This document shows positions 1-7,883 of a stretch of 64,000 nt of DNA, one piece after another. Position 1 is the stretch's first letter, and every line of letters begins with the position of its first letter. Position numbers and translations under genes: made by a program. Under the pieces are notes generated by a model. It ran no database searches. It was given only the letters and a program-made list of their open reading frames with translations, and had not been told where the DNA came from. Source of the stretch: Streptomyces spinoverrucosus (GTDB lineage Bacteria; Actinomycetota; Actinomycetes; Streptomycetales; Streptomycetaceae). The stretch spans positions 7,707,501-7,771,500 of the forward strand of contig NZ_JADPZX010000001.1 of the NCBI RefSeq assembly GCF_015712165.1. Reading direction: 5' to 3'.

Positions 1-188
1 GCGGCACGACGGCGGTCATCTACTACGTGGGTGTCGTCGCGGAGGCGTGGCTGAAGCGCTTCTCGTGGGTGGGCCTGATCCTGGCGGTGGCGATCGGCCT
101 CACGTCGATGCTGATCCTTAAGAGGAAGGCGAAGAAGGTCGAGGCGGCCGTACAGCCGGAGCCTCAGCCGGTCGCCGCCGGGGACTGA
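1..188 (+). CDS. C-terminal fragment of an integral membrane protein, possibly DedA family
   Basis: Only the last 61 codons are present, read from base 3 to the TGA at 186-188, so the gene begins outside the window. The fragment has one clear hydrophobic helix (about residues 24-40 of the fragment, rich in Leu, Ile, Val and Gly). A basic stretch (LKRKAKK) follows, then a Pro- and Glu-rich hydrophilic tail ending in GD. A last membrane helix followed by a short charged cytoplasmic tail fits the C terminus of DedA/SNARE-associated membrane proteins of actinobacteria, but the fragment is too short to prove the family. Nothing links it to the biosynthetic cluster. Confidence 0.5.
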   Translation, partial: GTTAVIYYVGVVAEAWLKRFSWVGLILAVAIGLTSMLILKRKAKKVEAAVQPEPQPVAAGD

Positions 189-252
189 AGGAACCCAGGG
201 CGCGGGGAACTGCGCGAGCAACCCACGAGCACCCGCAGACCGCACACAACCC

Positions 253-783
253 TCACGCCCCGTGCGCTTCCCGGTGCGCCTTCCCCAACTCCGCATACAT
301 CGTCCCGTTCAGCGTGACCCCCTCCCGCTCCTCCGCGCTGAGCTCGCGCCGCACCTTCGCCGGCACCCCAGCCACCAGCGACCCCGGCGGCACCACCATG
401 CCCTGCGGCACCAGCGCCTGAGCCGCGATGAGCGACCCCGCCCCGATCACCGCGCCGTTCAGCACGGTCGCCCCCATCCCGATCAGGCAGTCGTCCTCCA
501 CGGTCGCCCCGTGCACCACGGCGTTGTGCCCGACGGACACGCGCGCGCCGATGCGCACGGGGAAACCCGGGTCGGCGTGCAGCGTGCAGTTGTCCTGGAT
601 GTTGCTCTGAGCCCCCACGGAGATCCGCTCGACATCACCCCGCAGCACCGCGCCGTACCAGACGCTCGCCCCCGCCTCCAGCATCACGTCGCCGATCACC
701 GAAGCCGTCGGCGCCACGAACGCATCGTCGTCCACCTTCGGCTCCCTGCCCCCGATCCCCATGACCAGCGCCCTCTGCGTCAT
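253..783 (-). CDS. Gamma-carbonic-anhydrase-like protein (PaaY/YrdA type hexapeptide-repeat)
   Basis: This is a 176-residue left-handed beta-helix protein. Imperfect hexapeptide repeats (VIGDVML, IGARVSV, IGMGATVL, IGAGSLI) run through most of its length. Metal-ligand candidates of gamma carbonic anhydrases are visible as the His in NCTLHADPG and the paired His in VGHNAVVHG. Family members are about 170-200 residues, hydrate CO2 or act as thioesterase-like hydrolases, and are usually cytosolic trimers. I chose the ATG at 783 because a GGAGAGG ribosome site lies just upstream; an in-frame upstream Met at 828 lacks one. It is a single gene on the minus strand, divergent from the acyltransferase at 895. 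Catalytic activity cannot be told from sequence alone. Confidence 0.85.
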   Translation of the reverse strand: MTQRALVMGIGGREPKVDDDAFVAPTASVIGDVMLEAGASVWYGAVLRGDVERISVGAQSNIQDNCTLHADPGFPVRIGARVSVGHNAVVHGATVEDDCLIGMGATVLNGAVIGAGSLIAAQALVPQGMVVPPGSLVAGVPAKVRRELSAEEREGVTLNGTMYAELGKAHREAHGA

Positions 784-894
784 CGCCCTCTCCTCGCCGC
801 CAAACGTCGTAGACGAACCGTACGCCACCCCGTAGGGCGAAGATCACAGGCCCACGCCCTCATGGCAGTACCCCGCGCTGAGTAACGTGAGCGG

Positions 895-1659
895 GTGCCG
901 AAGCGCAAGAACACGTTCTCATCCTGGCGCCACCGACAGGTGCAGCGCGCCGTCCACGCGGGCTGGGCCTGGGCGCAGCGCGTGGGTTCGGTGACGGCCG
1001 AGAACCCCGGCCGTTTCCACTTCGGTTCGATCGGCGAAGCCACCCGGCTCGCCTTCCCGCTCGGCACGGTCTTCGGCGAACCCTGGATCCACCTCGGCGC
1101 CCACTGCATCGTCGGTGAACAGGTCACCCTCACGGCCGGTCTGATGCCCGACCTCGACCTCGGCCCCGAGCCCATCCTGCGCGTCGGCGACGGTGTGGTC
1201 CTCGGTCGCGGCAGTCACGTCATCGCCGACACGACGGTCACCATCGGCAACGACTGCTATTTCGGCCCGTACGTGTACGTCACGTCCACCAACCACTCGT
1301 ACGACGACCCGCACCAGCCCATCGGCAAGCAGTGGCCCCGGATGGAACCGGTGGAGATCGGCCCGGGCTGCTGGATCGGCACCGGCGCGGTGATCCTGCC
1401 GGGTGCGCGGATCGGGCGGAACGTGGTGGTGGCCGCGGGCGCTGTGGTGCGCGGGGTGGTGCCCGACCATGCGGTGGTGGCGGGGGCGCCCGCCCGGGTC
1501 GTACGACGCTGGACTCCCGTCGAAGGCTGGCAGCCGCCGCTCAGGACGCCGGCGCCGGTGCCGATACCCGAGGGCGTCACTCCCGAGCAGTTGACGGCGC
1601 TCGCGGATCTCGACGAGGAGACGGCGGCACGACTGGCCGAGCTGGAGCCGGAGGCCTGA
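895..1659 (+). CDS. Acyltransferase of the left-handed beta-helix (hexapeptide) family
   Basis: This 254-residue protein starts at GTG 895. Its middle (about residues 55-200) is a left-handed beta-helix with an extended loop (STNHSYDDP, with the candidate catalytic His) of the type seen in maltose/galactoside O-acetyltransferases and other LbH acyltransferases. The C-terminal coil repeats (IGTGAVILPGA, IGRNVVVAAGAVV, AGAPARVV) are typical of acyl-CoA-dependent enzymes in this superfamily. A charged, Leu- and Glu-rich tail (TALADLDEETAARLAELEPEA is the end) follows. The acceptor substrate is unknown. It ends 1 bp before the stop of the convergent EamA transporter gene. The family is clear; the specific role is not. 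Confidence 0.8.
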   Translation: MPKRKNTFSSWRHRQVQRAVHAGWAWAQRVGSVTAENPGRFHFGSIGEATRLAFPLGTVFGEPWIHLGAHCIVGEQVTLTAGLMPDLDLGPEPILRVGDGVVLGRGSHVIADTTVTIGNDCYFGPYVYVTSTNHSYDDPHQPIGKQWPRMEPVEIGPGCWIGTGAVILPGARIGRNVVVAAGAVVRGVVPDHAVVAGAPARVVRRWTPVEGWQPPLRTPAPVPIPEGVTPEQLTALADLDEETAARLAELEPEA

Positions 1660-1660
1660 C

Positions 1661-2518
1661 TCAGCCGGTCGCCAGCAGCAGGGTGCCGGCGAGGGCCAGT
1701 CCCGCGCCCGCCGCCTGGACGGCTCGCAGCCGTTCGCTGAGGAAGCCGCGGGCGGCCAGTGCCGTCACCACCGGGTAGAGCGAGGCGAGTACGGCGGCGA
1801 CGGTGACCGGGCCGTGCTGGGCGGCGATCGAGTACGTGCCGTTGGCCGCCACGTCCGCCAGGCCGACGAAGGCGAGCGCCGGCAGCGAAGCCCACGGGAA
1901 ACCGTCCGCGGGCAGGGCGGGGGAGCCGCGCCGTACCGAGATGTACAGGGCGGTGCCGCCGGCGACGACATTGGTGACGCGCTGCACGAACAGGGCGAGG
2001 AACAGCCCGGTGAGCGTCGTCGACGCCTCCGCGATCAGCGCCATCACCGCGCCGAAGCCGAACGCCGCGAGCAGCGTGAGCAGTACGGCCTGCCGTTGCA
2101 CCGGCGCACCCCGGAACTGCGGCCCGCCCGCGAGCACGACCCCGGCCACGGCGACGACGATCCCGGCGATCTGCAGCAGCCCCGGACGCTCGCCCAGCAC
2201 CAGCCCCACACCCACCGGAACCGCCACACCGAGCGAACCCAGCGGCGAGACGACGCCCATCGGGCCCAGGGCGAGCGCCTTGTAGAAGGCGAGCATCGCG
2301 ACCGGGCCCACCAGACCGGCGCCCACGGCGAACCAGAGCTGCGGTCCCGTCTCGCTCCAGCCGCCCGTCGCGACCACGATCGCGCCGAGGACGACCACCG
2401 CGATCGACTGCGAGACGACGACCACGGTCAACGCGGGCGTACGCCGGGTCAGCAGCCCGCCGCCGAAGTCGGCCAGCCCCCACAGGAAGCTGGTGGCCAG
2501 GGCGAAGAGTGCCGTCAT
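1661..2518 (-). CDS. EamA/DMT-superfamily transporter
   Basis: This 285-residue, very hydrophobic protein has about ten predicted membrane helices arranged as two EamA repeats, the usual size and layout of DMT-superfamily permeases. Residues near the N terminus (FLWGLADFGGGLLTRR) and the duplicated GPVAMLAFYKAL / GPVTVAAVLASLYP segments are typical, as is the GxxLLxxG tail. Such carriers export or import small metabolites, often amino acids or nucleosides; the substrate here is unknown. It is divergent from the XRE-cupin regulator at 2613. The palindromes in the 94-bp gap make it the likely target of that regulator. Confidence 0.85.
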   Translation of the reverse strand: MTALFALATSFLWGLADFGGGLLTRRTPALTVVVVSQSIAVVVLGAIVVATGGWSETGPQLWFAVGAGLVGPVAMLAFYKALALGPMGVVSPLGSLGVAVPVGVGLVLGERPGLLQIAGIVVAVAGVVLAGGPQFRGAPVQRQAVLLTLLAAFGFGAVMALIAEASTTLTGLFLALFVQRVTNVVAGGTALYISVRRGSPALPADGFPWASLPALAFVGLADVAANGTYSIAAQHGPVTVAAVLASLYPVVTALAARGFLSERLRAVQAAGAGLALAGTLLLATG

Positions 2519-2537
2519 CGAGTCGCCTCGCAGTACA

Positions 2538-2589
2538 GTTCAGTGAACGATTGGGTGCACCACACCATAGTTCAATAGATTGAACTATG
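2538..2589. promoter_or_regulatory. Divergent operator region with two GTTCA-type palindromes
   Basis: Between the divergent transporter (start 2518) and XRE-cupin gene (start 2613) lies a perfect inverted repeat with 11-bp arms, CATAGTTCAAT and ATTGAACTATG, separated by AG (2566-2589). A shorter one, GTTCA-G-TGAAC, lies at 2538-2548. Both share the core GTTCA/TGAAC. The location and shared core suggest a binding site for the XRE regulator controlling both genes; this is inference. Confidence 0.65.
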
Positions 2590-2612
2590 CCATCTAGAAT
2601 AATGGACGGAAT

Positions 2613-3185
2613 GTGTCGGACCTCGACCTGCTGACCCAGTCCCTGGCGCGGAACGTCAAACGCTGGCGCACCGAGCGCGGCTTCACCCTGGACACCCTCG
2701 CCGCCCGCGCCGGAGTCAGCCGCGGCATGCTGATCCAGATCGAGCAGGCCCGGACCAACCCCAGCCTCGGCACGGTCGTCAAGATCGGCGACGCGCTGGG
2801 CGTCAGCATCACCACCCTGCTCGACTACGAGCAGGGCCCCAAGGTCCGTATCGTCCCCGCCGACCAGGCCGTACGGATGTGGCACACCGACGCGGGCAGC
2901 TACAACCGGCTGCTCGCCGGCACGGAGGCCCCCGGCCCGCTGGAGCTGTGGGACTGGCGGCTGATGCCGGGCGAGAGCAGCTCCTCCGACCCGCACCCGG
3001 CCGGCACGGTCGAACTCGTCCACGTCACCGCCGGCGAACTGACGCTCACCGTCGACGGCGTGGACCACGGCGTCCCGGCCGGCGCCAGCGCCTCCTTCGA
3101 CGCCGGGGTGCCGCACACGTACGGCAACGACGGCGACGTACCGATGGAGATGGTGCTGGCCGTGTCGGTGCCGCCCGTGCAGTGA
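2613..3185 (+). CDS. XRE-family transcriptional regulator with C-terminal cupin domain
   Basis: This 190-residue protein starts at GTG 2613. Residues about 7-62 form an HTH_3/XRE domain (GFTLDTLAARAGVSRGMLIQ, then IEQARTNPSLGTVVKIGDALG). Residues about 105-187 form a single cupin_2 barrel (HPAGTVELVHVTAGELTLTV, then PHTYGNDG). HTH-cupin proteins of this length are soluble regulators that sense a small ligand through the cupin and often control a divergent transporter or catabolic gene. Here the divergent gene is an EamA permease and the shared promoter holds two related palindromes. Ligand unknown. Confidence 0.9.
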   Translation: MSDLDLLTQSLARNVKRWRTERGFTLDTLAARAGVSRGMLIQIEQARTNPSLGTVVKIGDALGVSITTLLDYEQGPKVRIVPADQAVRMWHTDAGSYNRLLAGTEAPGPLELWDWRLMPGESSSSDPHPAGTVELVHVTAGELTLTVDGVDHGVPAGASASFDAGVPHTYGNDGDVPMEMVLAVSVPPVQ

Positions 3186-3228
3186 GACGCCACGTCGCCG
3201 GTCGCGCGGCGGCTGTTAGCGTGCCGAC

Positions 3229-3786
3229 ATGCGCGCACCCATCGGACACTTCGACCGGGCGACGCCCGCCCCCGACTGCCTCGACGAGTTGACCGGCCCG
3301 GTCGCCGACGCCGTACGGCACTGGCACGGCAGCGTCCCCGCCGACCAGATCGTCTACGTCGACACCGACCCGCAGTGGGCCGACACCGAGGTCTTCGTCG
3401 AGCACTACGGCCGGGAGCTGCTGGAGCAGTCGGCGAACTGTGTGGTCGTCGCGGGCAAGCGCGGCGGCGAGACCACGCTGGCCGCCTGTGTCGTGCTCTC
3501 CACCACCCGCGTCGACGTCAACGGCGTCGTCCGCCGCCGACTCGGCGCGCGCAAGGCCTCGTTCGCCGCGATGGACACGGCGACCGGCGAGACCGGCATG
3601 GAGTACGGCGGCATCACCCCGATCGGACTGCCCGAGGGCTGGCCGGTGCTGGTCGACTCGGCCGTGGTCGACCTGCCGTACGTCCTGGTCGGCAGCGGCC
3701 GGCGGCGCGGCAAGCTGCTGGTGCCGGGCAAGGCCTTCGCGGAACTTCCGGGCGCCGTCGTGCTGGAGGGGCTGGGCGTCGCCTGA
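3229..3786 (+). CDS. YbaK/EbsC-family aminoacyl-tRNA deacylase-like protein
   Basis: This 185-residue protein starts at ATG 3229. The signature of the YbaK/ProX editing domain is present: the VVAGKRGG segment with the conserved Lys, a region ending in GARKASFA, and the YGGITPIGLP motif near residue 125. Family members hydrolyse mischarged tRNAs (for example Cys- or Ala-tRNAPro) in trans in the cytosol. Length is normal for a free-standing deacylase of actinobacteria. It follows the XRE-cupin gene by 43 bp and ends 10 bp before the convergent CDF exporter gene. Its tRNA specificity cannot be read from the sequence. Confidence 0.85.
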   Translation: MRAPIGHFDRATPAPDCLDELTGPVADAVRHWHGSVPADQIVYVDTDPQWADTEVFVEHYGRELLEQSANCVVVAGKRGGETTLAACVVLSTTRVDVNGVVRRRLGARKASFAAMDTATGETGMEYGGITPIGLPEGWPVLVDSAVVDLPYVLVGSGRRRGKLLVPGKAFAELPGAVVLEGLGVA

Positions 3787-3795
3787 CCCCGGCGA

Positions 3796-4896
3796 TCAGG
3801 CCGTGGCGTGGTGGGCCAGCGGCAGATGCGGGTCCACTTCGCCGGGCGTGTGGGCCGGGTCGGCGTGCACCAGCGCCGCGGTGAGGCGCGGTACGGCGTG
3901 CAGCAGGGCGTGTTCGGCCTCGACGGCGATCGCGTGGGCCTGACGTACCGTGACCTCACCGTCGACGACGACCGCCACCTCGGCCCGCAGCCGATGCCCG
4001 ATCCAGCGCAGCCGCAGCTCGCCCACCTCCTGCACGCCCGGCACCTTGCGCAGCGCCCGCTCGGCCCTGTCCACCAGGGCCGGGTCGACGGCGTCCAGCA
4101 CCCGCCGGAAGACCTCCCGCGCCGCGTCCCGCAGCACCAGCGTGATCGCCGCGGTGATCGCCAGGCCCACGATCGGGTCGGCCAGTTGCCAGCCCAGCGC
4201 CGAGCCGCCGGCGCCCAGCAGCACGGCCAGTGAGGTGAACCCGTCCGTGCGCGCGTGCAGTCCGTCGGCGACCAGGGCCGCCGAGCCGATCGAGCGGCCG
4301 ACGCGGATGCGGTAGCGGGCCACCCACTCGTTGCCCGCGAAACCGACCAGGGCCGCCACCGCGACCGCCGGGACATGCTGCACCGGACGCGGGTCGAGCA
4401 GCCGCTCGATCGCCGTCCAGCCCGCGAAGGCGGCCGACGCGGCGATCGTCAGCACGATCACGATGCCCGCCAGGTCCTCCGCGCGCCCGTAGCCGTAGGT
4501 GAAGCGGCGGGTCGCCGCGCGCCGGCCCAGCACGAAGGCGATCCCGAGCGGTACGGCCGTCAGCGCGTCCGCGGTGTTGTGCACCGTGTCGCCGAGGAGT
4601 GCCACCGACCCGGACATCACGACCACCACGGCCTGCGCGAGCGCGGTCACGCCGAGCACCGCCAGCGACACCCACAGGGCACGCATACCGCGGGCGGAGG
4701 ACTCCAGCGCCGAGTCGACCTTGTCGGCCGTGTCGTGGGAGTGCGGGGTGAGGAGATGGGCCAGGCGGTGGGGGAGGAGACGGCGGAGGCCGTCGGTGCG
4801 GTGGTGACTGTGGCCGTGGCCGTGACCCTGGTCGTCGTGGTGGTGGTGCGCGTGGCCGTGTTCGTGCCGGTGCCCGTGGTCGTGGCGGTCGCTCAC
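3796..4896 (-). CDS. Cation diffusion facilitator (CDF) metal efflux protein, His-rich N terminus
   Basis: This is a protein of about 366 residues. The first 40 residues are strongly His-rich (repeated HGH/HEHGH/HHHH), a metal-binding tail. Six membrane helices follow, with the CDF zinc-site pattern: HNTAD in helix 2 and HARTD in helix 5. A C-terminal cytoplasmic domain of the ferredoxin-like fold comes last. The GTG at 4896 is preferred because a GGGGAG ribosome site precedes it and the protein then opens with the His-rich tail. Upstream in-frame codons would overlap the ArsR promoter. It probably exports Zn, Co or Ni and is divergent from the ArsR gene at 4959, its likely repressor. Confidence 0.92.
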   Translation of the reverse strand: MSDRHDHGHRHEHGHAHHHHDDQGHGHGHSHHRTDGLRRLLPHRLAHLLTPHSHDTADKVDSALESSARGMRALWVSLAVLGVTALAQAVVVVMSGSVALLGDTVHNTADALTAVPLGIAFVLGRRAATRRFTYGYGRAEDLAGIVIVLTIAASAAFAGWTAIERLLDPRPVQHVPAVAVAALVGFAGNEWVARYRIRVGRSIGSAALVADGLHARTDGFTSLAVLLGAGGSALGWQLADPIVGLAITAAITLVLRDAAREVFRRVLDAVDPALVDRAERALRKVPGVQEVGELRLRWIGHRLRAEVAVVVDGEVTVRQAHAIAVEAEHALLHAVPRLTAALVHADPAHTPGEVDPHLPLAHHATA

Positions 4897-4952
4897 GGTT
4901 TCTCCCCTTCCGGTGCGCGTCGCTGGACGTACGCCGTCCTCGGCACCATTAT

Positions 4953-4968
4953 GTGCGTATGAGCGCAC
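4953..4968. promoter_or_regulatory. Candidate ArsR operator in the CDF/ArsR divergent promoter
   Basis: The 62-bp gap between the CDF start (4896) and the ArsR gene holds, at its right end, GTGCG (4953-4957) and CGCAC (4964-4968) as an inverted repeat with a 6-bp spacer. Imperfect 5-2-5 or 12-2-12 palindromes over the regulator start are usual for ArsR/SmtB sensors. The call rests on position and symmetry only. Confidence 0.35.
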
Positions 4969-5318
4969 GCATGCACCTATCACCTGCACATGATGCGCAT
5001 CCGCGCAGCCCCGGCGAGGAGCAGTTCGCGCTGGCCGCCGAACTTCTCGCCCTGCTCGGCGACCGCACCCGCCTCGCGCTGCTGCACACGCTGAGCAAGG
5101 GCGAGGCGGACGTGACGACTCTCACCGAGGCCTGCGGCGCGGCGCGGCCCGCGGTCAGCCAGCATCTGGCACGGCTGCGGCTGGCGGGGTTGGTGACCAC
5201 GCGCAAGGAAGGCCGCCGGGTGATCTACGCCCTGCGCGACGGCCATCTGCGCAGGGTCGTGGACGAGGCGCTGAACCTCGCCGACCACCGGCTCACCGGG
5301 CGGCCGGAGCACGACTGA
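4959..5318 (+). CDS. ArsR/SmtB-family metal-responsive regulator
   Basis: This is a 119-residue protein if started at ATG 4959; GTG 4953 and ATG 4971 are in-frame alternatives and none has a good ribosome site. The winged-helix core (about residues 25-100) has the ArsR recognition helix ARPAVSQHLARLRLAGLV and the wing RKEGRRVIYAL. The N terminus contains several His residues (HLSPAHDAHP) and the C-terminal helix reads DHRLTGRPEHD, both candidates for metal ligands, but the classic ELCV(C/G)DL site is absent. Context (divergent His-rich CDF exporter) suggests a Zn/Ni/Co sensor controlling efflux. Confidence 0.85.
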   Translation: MSARMHLSPAHDAHPRSPGEEQFALAAELLALLGDRTRLALLHTLSKGEADVTTLTEACGAARPAVSQHLARLRLAGLVTTRKEGRRVIYALRDGHLRRVVDEALNLADHRLTGRPEHD

Positions 5319-5331
5319 CTCCGGTGCCGCG

Positions 5332-6555
5332 TCAGAGGGCGGGGTCCATGCCGAGGTACTGCTCCGCGAATGCGGACGCGGCGGTGGGCGAGGTGAACAG
5401 GCGGCGCAGCCGCGCCAGCGTGGTGCCCGCGTGGTACGGGTCGCCCGACGCGGTCCCGTGGTACACGTCGGACAGCCACCGCGAGAACTCCTGGTAGTCC
5501 CAGACCCGGCCCAGACAGTCGGCCGAGTAGCCGTTCAGCCCGCTCGCGTCGCCCTTCGTGAGGTAGGCGGCGAGCGCGTCGCCGAGCAGGAAGGCGTCGT
5601 GCAGGGCGAGGTTCATGCCCTTCGCGGCGATCGGCGCGGTGAGGTGGGCCGCGTCACCGGCCAGGAAGAGCCGGCCGAACGCCATCGGCTCGACCACGTA
5701 GTTGTGCATGTCGAGCACCCGCTTCTCGATCAGCCGTCCCTCGGTGAGCGGCGGGGTGTCCCGCGCGCCGAGCCGCTCCTGGAGCTCGGCCCAGACCCGC
5801 TCGTGCGACCAGTTCTCCGGGTCCTCTCCGGGCGGGCACTGAAGGTAGTACCGGGTGACCTCGGGGCTGCGGGCCATGTGTCCGGCGAAGCCGCGCGGAT
5901 GGATGCCGAACACCACGCAGTCCGAGGACGGCGGCGCCTCGGCGAGCAGCGCCAGCCAGCCGATGCCGTAGTCGTGCCGCGCGATGCGGACCCGCTCCGG
6001 CGGCAGCGCGGCACGCGTCACACCGCGGGCGCCATCGCAACCGGCCACGAACTCGCAATGGATCACCTGACGTTCGCCGGTGTCCGGGCAGACGTACGAC
6101 ACCGCCGGCCGGTCGGTGTCCAGGTCGTGGAGCCGGACGTCCCGCACTCCGAAGCGGATGTCGCCGCCGCGCACGTCGGCGTACTCCCGGACCAGGTCCG
6201 TGACCAGCAACGGCTGCGGGTAGATCCAGTGGTGCTGCCCCGTCAGCTCGGTGTACGACAGCCGGTAGCGCCCGCCCGCGAAACGGAACTCGCACTGGGT
6301 GTGCCGCTGGGCCCGCTCCAGCAGGTTCCCGGCCAGGCCCCGCCGTTCGAGCCCGCGCACGGCCCACTCCTCCAGGACCCCGGCCCGTGGCCGCTGCTCG
6401 ATGAACTCCCTGCTCTCCACCTCCAGCACGACGCAGTCGACGGACGCGGCCCGCAGGACGTTCCCGAGCGTCAGACCGGCGGGCCCGGCGCCCACGATGA
6501 CGACCGGGGAGCGGTGCGGGGAAAGGGAGTTGGGGTGGGGGGAAGGTATGACCAC
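5332..6555 (-). CDS. pobA: 4-hydroxybenzoate 3-monooxygenase (PobA)
   Basis: This is a flavoprotein of about 407 residues. The Rossmann FAD motif VVIVGAGPAGLTLG sits at residues about 12-25, the GCDGARG (DG) motif near residue 165, and the second FAD motif FLAGDAAHLTAP near residue 295. The segment EQRPRAGVLEEWAVRGLERRG near residue 50 matches the signature of p-hydroxybenzoate hydroxylases, which make protocatechuate from 4-hydroxybenzoate with NAD(P)H and O2. Family length is about 390-400. GTG 6555 is chosen because the upstream in-frame stretch is Arg-rich shadow sequence. It is not obviously part of the alkaloid cluster; other protocatechuate genes are not in the window. Confidence 0.9.
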   Translation of the reverse strand: MVIPSPHPNSLSPHRSPVVIVGAGPAGLTLGNVLRAASVDCVVLEVESREFIEQRPRAGVLEEWAVRGLERRGLAGNLLERAQRHTQCEFRFAGGRYRLSYTELTGQHHWIYPQPLLVTDLVREYADVRGGDIRFGVRDVRLHDLDTDRPAVSYVCPDTGERQVIHCEFVAGCDGARGVTRAALPPERVRIARHDYGIGWLALLAEAPPSSDCVVFGIHPRGFAGHMARSPEVTRYYLQCPPGEDPENWSHERVWAELQERLGARDTPPLTEGRLIEKRVLDMHNYVVEPMAFGRLFLAGDAAHLTAPIAAKGMNLALHDAFLLGDALAAYLTKGDASGLNGYSADCLGRVWDYQEFSRWLSDVYHGTASGDPYHAGTTLARLRRLFTSPTAASAFAEQYLGMDPAL

Positions 6556-6599
6556 GCGAGCATTATGACGGTGGCCGGACAGGTGAGTGAGGCGCGCGG

Positions 6600-7007
6600 T
6601 CAGCGAAGGCGCGGTATCTCGATGGCGGGGCAGCGGTTCATCACCATGTCGAGGCCGGCGGCCCGGGTGCGGGCGTAGGCGGCCTCGTCGACGACGTCGA
6701 GCTGGAACCAGACCGCCTGGGCTCCCTTGGCGACCGCCTCGTCGGCGACCGCTCCGGCGAGGTCGCTGTTGACGAAGACGTCGACCACGTCCACGTCGAA
6801 GGGGATGTCGGCGAGGGAGGCGTAGCCCTGCTCGCCGTGCACCGTCTCCGCCTTGGGGTGCACCGGCACGATCCGCTTGCCGAACAGCTGGAGGACCTCG
6901 GCGACGCCGTACGCCGCGCGGGACTGGTTCGACGACAGGCCCACCACGGCCCAGGTGTCGCCGAGCTCGGTGAGAATCCTGCGGACCGTCGCGTCGTCGC
7001 CATACAC
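6600..7007 (-). CDS. CoA-binding (YccU-type) protein
   Basis: This 135-residue Rossmann-fold protein has WAVVGLSSNQSRAAYGVAEVLQ near the N terminus (the two parts of the nucleotide-binding loop), the IVPVHPKAETVHGE segment and the conserved NRCPAIEIPRL tail. The single-domain CoA_binding_2 family is about 135-145 residues long and binds CoA or NAD; its role is unknown. GTG 7007 is preferred to an out-of-frame ATG at 7003 because it keeps the conserved frame and follows an AAGGAGG ribosome site. It lies 44 bp upstream of pobA on the same strand and may be co-transcribed with it. Confidence 0.85.
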   Translation of the reverse strand: MYGDDATVRRILTELGDTWAVVGLSSNQSRAAYGVAEVLQLFGKRIVPVHPKAETVHGEQGYASLADIPFDVDVVDVFVNSDLAGAVADEAVAKGAQAVWFQLDVVDEAAYARTRAAGLDMVMNRCPAIEIPRLR

Positions 7008-7169
7008 CGGGGGCCTCCTTCGGCCGAGTCGTCTCGCCGTCACGTACTGCAACGGACGAGCGCACTCCATGATTCCCGTGAACGGCTGTCGACGTCTTGA
7101 ACGGCGGTCCGGCGTTCTGTCCGGAACGGCTGTCGTGCGTACGGCCGTCGGCGCGCCTAGGCTCGCTGC

Positions 7170-7883
7170 GTGCTGCGCATCATCGACGCCAGGAGCGGAG
7201 AACCCGTCGACGCGTCCACGACGCGCCGGGGACTGACCTGTGTCGAGGCCCACGCGCCCGCCCTCGACCCCACCGCCCTGCGCGTCCTGCTGGTCGCCGA
7301 CGTGCTGGTCCGCGCCCTGGAACTGGGCGGTACGCCGGTCCTGGGCGTCCTGTCCGGCGACCGGTACCGGGCGGAACTGCGGGTGGCCGCCGCAGCCCTC
7401 GGCATCCGGCCCTTCGAGGACATGGGGGCCGGGCTCGGCGAGCAGCAGGTCATCCATGTGGTGGAGGAGGGCGGGGCGAAGCCGGACGGGGTGCGCGTCG
7501 CGGTGGCTCCCGTGGCGGAGGGGCGCGGGATGCCGCTGGGTGACGATCCCGCCGTACTGCGGCTGGCGCTGCTGTCCCGGCGCCGCAGCGATCCCGCGCA
7601 GCTCGACGACACGACCCTGGACGAGGCCCGCGACACGCTCACCCGCTGGCGGCGGGCCGTCGCCGACTGGGCGCGACATCCGTCGCGGCCGGTCCCCGAA
7701 GAGGTGCGCGGCCGACTCCGTACCGCCTGGGAGGACGACCTGGACGTGCCCTCGGTGCTGCGCGTCCTGCGCCGGGTGGAGAGCGCACCGGACCTGCCGC
7801 ACGGCGCCCGCTTCGAGACGTACGCCTACGCGGACCGGCTGCTCGGTCTCGATCTGACGCGCGACCTGGGAGCCCGGGCATGA
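7170..7883 (+). CDS. Protein of unknown function, degenerate cysteinyl-tRNA-synthetase/MshC-like
   Basis: This 237-residue protein starts at GTG 7170 and is not firmly recognised. Its order of segments resembles cysteinyl-tRNA synthetase and the mycothiol ligase MshC. An opening LRIIDARSGEPV resembles LRLY...EPF. A Rossmann-like block follows (ALRVLLVADVLVRALELGGT, then PVLGV). The C terminus (residues about 165-205) has the LDVPSVLRVLRRVE pattern of a DALR-type helix bundle. The HIGH and KMSKS-type ATP motifs and the zinc-binding Cys residues are absent, so synthetase activity is unlikely. It overlaps the SixA gene by 4 bp (ATGA), so the two are translationally coupled. The homology is my inference from pattern. 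Confidence 0.5.
   Translation: MLRIIDARSGEPVDASTTRRGLTCVEAHAPALDPTALRVLLVADVLVRALELGGTPVLGVLSGDRYRAELRVAAAALGIRPFEDMGAGLGEQQVIHVVEEGGAKPDGVRVAVAPVAEGRGMPLGDDPAVLRLALLSRRRSDPAQLDDTTLDEARDTLTRWRRAVADWARHPSRPVPEEVRGRLRTAWEDDLDVPSVLRVLRRVESAPDLPHGARFETYAYADRLLGLDLTRDLGARA

Noticed and set aside
5332..6555. 4-Hydroxybenzoate hydroxylase as a tailoring enzyme of the cluster
   Set aside because: It sits among housekeeping genes outside the regulator boundary and matches the catabolic PobA family closely.
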